From Pseudonocardia terrae (GTDB lineage: Bacteria; Actinomycetota; Actinomycetes; Mycobacteriales; Pseudonocardiaceae), in NCBI RefSeq assembly GCF_021343995.1, contig NZ_JAJTTE010000062.1, positions 1-41,149 on the forward strand: a DNA stretch of 41,149 nt. Direction: 5' to 3'. A program made the translations under genes and the position numbers. The notes under the pieces were generated by a model, which saw only the letters and a list, made by a program, of their open reading frames with translations, searched no databases and was not told the origin of the DNA. Of this stretch, positions 39,379-41,149 are shown in pieces; the first letter of the stretch is position 1; every line of letters starts with the position of its first letter.

Positions 39379-39837
39379 ATGCTCGAACTGCTCGTCGGAG
39401 GTGCCGTCGGCGGCGCCTTCTGGTCCCTCGTCGGCCTCGTCCTGGCCCGCTTCGTCCGCGACGTCGTCGGGCGCGTGCTGCTCGCCGGCATCCTGATCGC
39501 CGCCGCCGTGTTCTACGTCGTCTTCGCCGCCCGCGAGGACGCCGGCACGGCCTGGCTGGCCGGTGAGGTCCTCGGCATCGTGCTCTACGGCGGGATGGCC
39601 GTGCTCGGCGTCCGGGGCTCGTACTGGTGGCTCGTCGCGGGCTGGGCCCTGCACCCCGTGTGGGACATCGTGCTGCACAACATCGGCCCCGGCCGCGCCT
39701 TCGCCCCCGAGGCCTACACGATCTCCTGCCTGAGCTGGGACCTCGTGGTCGCCGCCGCCATCGCCGTCGCGTACGGCACCGGGCTCGTCGGTGACCGCCG
39801 CGGGCGCACCCGCGCGACCACGGCCCCGGCCGGCTGA
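39379..39837 (+). CDS. DUF6010-like membrane protein
   Basis: 152 residues from ATG at 39379 with AAAGGA 8 bp upstream. Four to five membrane helices (GAVGGAFWSLVGLVLARF, VLLAGILIAAAVFYVVFAA, WLAGEVLGIVLYGGMAVLGV, YWWLVAGWALHPVWDIVLH, SCLSWDLVVAAAIAVAYGTGL). The segment HPVWDIVLHNIGPG then AFAPEAYTISCLSWDL fits the DUF6010 signature as I remember it. Function unknown. It is third in a same-strand series after the CopZ-like and Met-striped genes (96 bp gap), so it may belong to the same unit, although the tandem repeat separates them. Confidence 0.75.
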   Translation: MLELLVGGAVGGAFWSLVGLVLARFVRDVVGRVLLAGILIAAAVFYVVFAAREDAGTAWLAGEVLGIVLYGGMAVLGVRGSYWWLVAGWALHPVWDIVLHNIGPGRAFAPEAYTISCLSWDLVVAAAIAVAYGTGLVGDRRGRTRATTAPAG

Positions 39838-39849
39838 CCCACCGGACGT

Positions 39850-39876
39850 GCGGCCCGGCCGATTCGGCCGGGCCGC
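39850..39876. terminator. Bidirectional terminator between convergent genes
   Basis: The 13-base arm at 39850-39862 (GCGGCCCGGCCGA) is exactly complementary to 39864-39876. It lies 12 bp after the DUF6010 stop and 26 bp from the convergent L,D-transpeptidase stop. Confidence 0.8.
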
Positions 39877-39902
39877 CAGCGCGTCCGAACAGGTTTCCGG
39901 GC

Positions 39903-40481
39903 CTACTTCTGGGCGGGCTGCGGGTTGCGCGCCGCCATCTCCTCGGAGGCCTTGACCACCTGCACCATGTCGCCGATCTGCAGGTAGTTGAACCAGGCCT
40001 CGGCGTCGGCGGGCTCCAGGTGGATGCACCCGGCCGACGACCGGTCGGGGCTGCCGGAGTGGAAGGCGATGCCGCCGTCGTTGAAGAACACCGACCACGG
40101 CATCGGGGCCGGGTCGCCGTTGGGCAGGCGCGACTCCTGGCTCAGGTGGTCCTTGTCCTTGCGGTACACGCGCAGGGAGTGCCCGACCGGCGTCTCCTCG
40201 CCGTTGCCGCCGGACGCGATGCGCACCGGTCCGCGGATGACCTTGCCGTCCTGGATCAGCCAGGCCCGCTGGGAGTCGAGGTCCACGCAGGCCTTGGCCG
40301 AGATCGAGCACGGAGTGCCCTCGACCAGCGGCTCCGCGTGCGCGCGCTGCGCGGCGGGCGACTCGGCGAAGGCGGGCCCGGCGACCAGGGCGCCCCCGAT
40401 CCCGACGGCGGCGACGACAGTGGCGAGCACCGTCCTGCGTCTGCCGGTGCGTGTGGCTGATGCGTAGCGCCGCGTACCCAA
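39903..40481 (-). CDS. Secreted L,D-transpeptidase (YkuD family)
   Basis: 192 residues from a TTG at 40481, chosen because GAGGAG stands nine bases upstream; a GTG further upstream has its ribosome site too close. Basic N-terminus (TRTGRRRT) and hydrophobic core TVLATVVAAVGIGGALVAG end at AFA, a signal peptidase site. The YkuD domain follows: VDLDSQRAWLIQDGKVIRGPV, ETPVGHSLRVYRKD, GIAFHSG and the active-site SSAGCIHL, where Cys is the nucleophile; the usual S-H-G-C-R reads S-A-G-C-I-H here, a variant common in short actinobacterial enzymes. It makes 3-3 cross-links or anchors proteins in peptidoglycan. A structured leader precedes it. Confidence 0.93.
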   Translation of the reverse strand: MGTRRYASATRTGRRRTVLATVVAAVGIGGALVAGPAFAESPAAQRAHAEPLVEGTPCSISAKACVDLDSQRAWLIQDGKVIRGPVRIASGGNGEETPVGHSLRVYRKDKDHLSQESRLPNGDPAPMPWSVFFNDGGIAFHSGSPDRSSAGCIHLEPADAEAWFNYLQIGDMVQVVKASEEMAARNPQPAQK

Positions 40482-40620
40482 GCCCTGCCGCTCCTCGTGT
40501 CGCTGTGGTGGCTTCCGAGAGGAAGACGCCCACACACCCTCCGGGGTTGCCCGATCACGGTGAGTAGATCTCGGTCGACGACCGGGCACCCCTCCAACGC
40601 CCGCAGACCCACACGGGAAA
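40482..40620 (-). promoter_or_regulatory. Structured 5' leader of the L,D-transpeptidase gene
   Basis: Two hairpins can form in the minus-strand transcript: GGGGTGCCCG/CGGGCAACCCC (arms 40583-40592 and 40543-40553) and TGTGG...CTTCC/GGAAG...CCACA (40530-40534, 40521-40525, 40512-40516, 40504-40508). They lie just upstream of the ribosome site. Leaders of actinobacterial cell-wall enzymes sometimes contain the c-di-AMP (ydaO) riboswitch, but I do not see its conserved motifs clearly. Confidence 0.35.
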
Positions 40621-40666
40621 CGGCCTCGCCGTGGCCGGTCACCCGCGGGCGCCGAACGGCGTGTCG

Positions 40667-41149
40667 TCACCCGAATGCCACGTGGTGCAGCCAGAGGGCG
40701 AGCAGCGCGGAGTCCCCGGAGACCGCCGGACCCGTCCCGTCGCGCCGCTGGTAGACGAGCAGGAGGAGCTCGGTCAGCGGCGCCCGGACCGTCACGGCCG
40801 CCTCGCCGGTCCCGCGCCGCCAGGTGATGACCGGCCCGCTCAGGTCGACGAACCACGCTGTGTCGGCGTCGGTCGCCTCCAGGGCGAGTGTGCGGCCCGG
40901 GGCGAGGAGCTCCCGCTTCTCCGGGCGGAGGTCGAAATGCTGCGGCAGGACGTCGAGCTCCATCCACTCGTCCAGGGCGTCGAGCGCCACCTCCGGGTCC
41001 ACGACGAACGGGGTGCCCGCGGCGAGGGCGGCGTCCGCCCGGTGCAGCAGCGTCTCGTGGGCGAACCGCCGGGCCCAGAAGGCGGCGCTGCGGAAGTGGA
41101 AGGGGCCCCGGACCTCCGTTCCCGGGCCGGCGGCGACCAGGGTCCGGGC
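40667..41149 (-). CDS. Maleylpyruvate isomerase-family mycothiol-dependent protein, 5' end outside window
   Basis: The frame is open from the right edge to a stop at 40667; about 160 residues are visible and the N-terminal part lies outside. FWARRFAHETLLHRADA is the signature of the mycothiol-dependent maleylpyruvate isomerase (DinB-like) family, with His and Glu/His metal ligands in HETLLHRAD. The rest is the C-terminal domain of this family (LDALDEWMELDVL...LAPGRTLALEATD...VTVRAPLTELLLLVYQRR). Members isomerise or act on thiol conjugates using mycothiol; many are uncharacterised. The GTG at 41002 is an internal Val, not a start. The gene is upstream of the L,D-transpeptidase on the same strand, 185 bp apart. 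Confidence 0.85.
   Translation of the reverse strand, partial: ARTLVAAGPGTEVRGPFHFRSAAFWARRFAHETLLHRADAALAAGTPFVVDPEVALDALDEWMELDVLPQHFDLRPEKRELLAPGRTLALEATDADTAWFVDLSGPVITWRRGTGEAAVTVRAPLTELLLLVYQRRDGTGPAVSGDSALLALWLHHVAFG

Noticed and set aside
40482..40620. c-di-AMP riboswitch annotation
   Set aside because: The conserved sequence motifs could not be recognised by eye; left as an unnamed structured leader.

Overview
The window is about 41 kb of very GC-rich DNA from an actinobacterium. GTG/TTG starts, near-total GC in third codon positions, a mycothiol-type maleylpyruvate isomerase fragment, an F420-type luciferase-like oxidoreductase and the fhaA-fhaB-pstP-rodA-pbpA-pknA-pknB operon all fit Pseudonocardiaceae, probably Pseudonocardia (inference). 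The region is chromosomal and looks origin-proximal: the division/cell-wall operon, crgA, a PH-domain membrane protein and ppiA lie together as they do near oriC in Mycobacterium and Streptomyces. A parS-like ParB site (4308-4323) and a pair of perfect DnaA boxes (28556-28577) support this.

Layout. 1-740: end of a CopD-family membrane protein. 741-1224: non-coding island with hairpins. 1225-4256: minus-strand pentapeptide-repeat protein, FAD/NAD disulfide oxidoreductase and an NAD(P)-binding protein. 4605-7433: zinc alcohol dehydrogenase, amidohydrolase and DUF59 protein, the accessory trio normally found beside propane-type diiron monooxygenases, here without a monooxygenase. 7552-9329: MaoC hydratase and SDR dehydrogenase, a translationally coupled beta-oxidation pair behind a palindromic operator candidate. 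9418-10926: DHA2-type MFS exporter. 10927-12017: non-coding repeat island. 12018-16941: methyltransferase, TfoX-like protein, MetE-like enzyme, LLM oxidoreductase, IclR regulator, DUF2630 and a uridine-kinase-like protein with a broken P-loop. 17063-17148: tRNA-Leu(CAG).

17346-29026 is the growth and division block. FhaA, FhaB, the PstP phosphatase, RodA, PBPA, PknA and PknB are joined mostly by 4-base stop/start overlaps. trpG is coupled behind pknB, followed by crgA and a PH-domain protein. Here the Ser/Thr kinases, their phosphatase and FHA readers control the RodA-PBPA peptidoglycan machine. 29027-29860 is a second repeat island ending in a tiny Cys-rich gene with its own ribosome site and terminator. 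Then come rhomboid protease, ppiA, a CwsA-like membrane protein in the CwsA position, an alpha/beta hydrolase, a secreted Leu-Pro-rich protein, an MntR-type repressor, DUF4188, a large AfsR/SARP-type regulator, a CopZ-like chaperone followed by a striking methionine-striped membrane protein and a DUF6010 protein, an L,D-transpeptidase, and the end of a mycothiol-dependent isomerase-family protein.

The most unusual signals are (1) a family of imperfectly palindromic intergenic units whose two GATC sites are 57-58 bp apart, found in twelve copies in two islands 18 kb apart; (2) a four-helix membrane protein with Met at every fourth position in each helix, beside a copper-chaperone-like gene; (3) the DnaA-box pair and parS site; (4) the 23-codon Cys-rich gene; and (5) repeats spanning stop codons at three separate genes.
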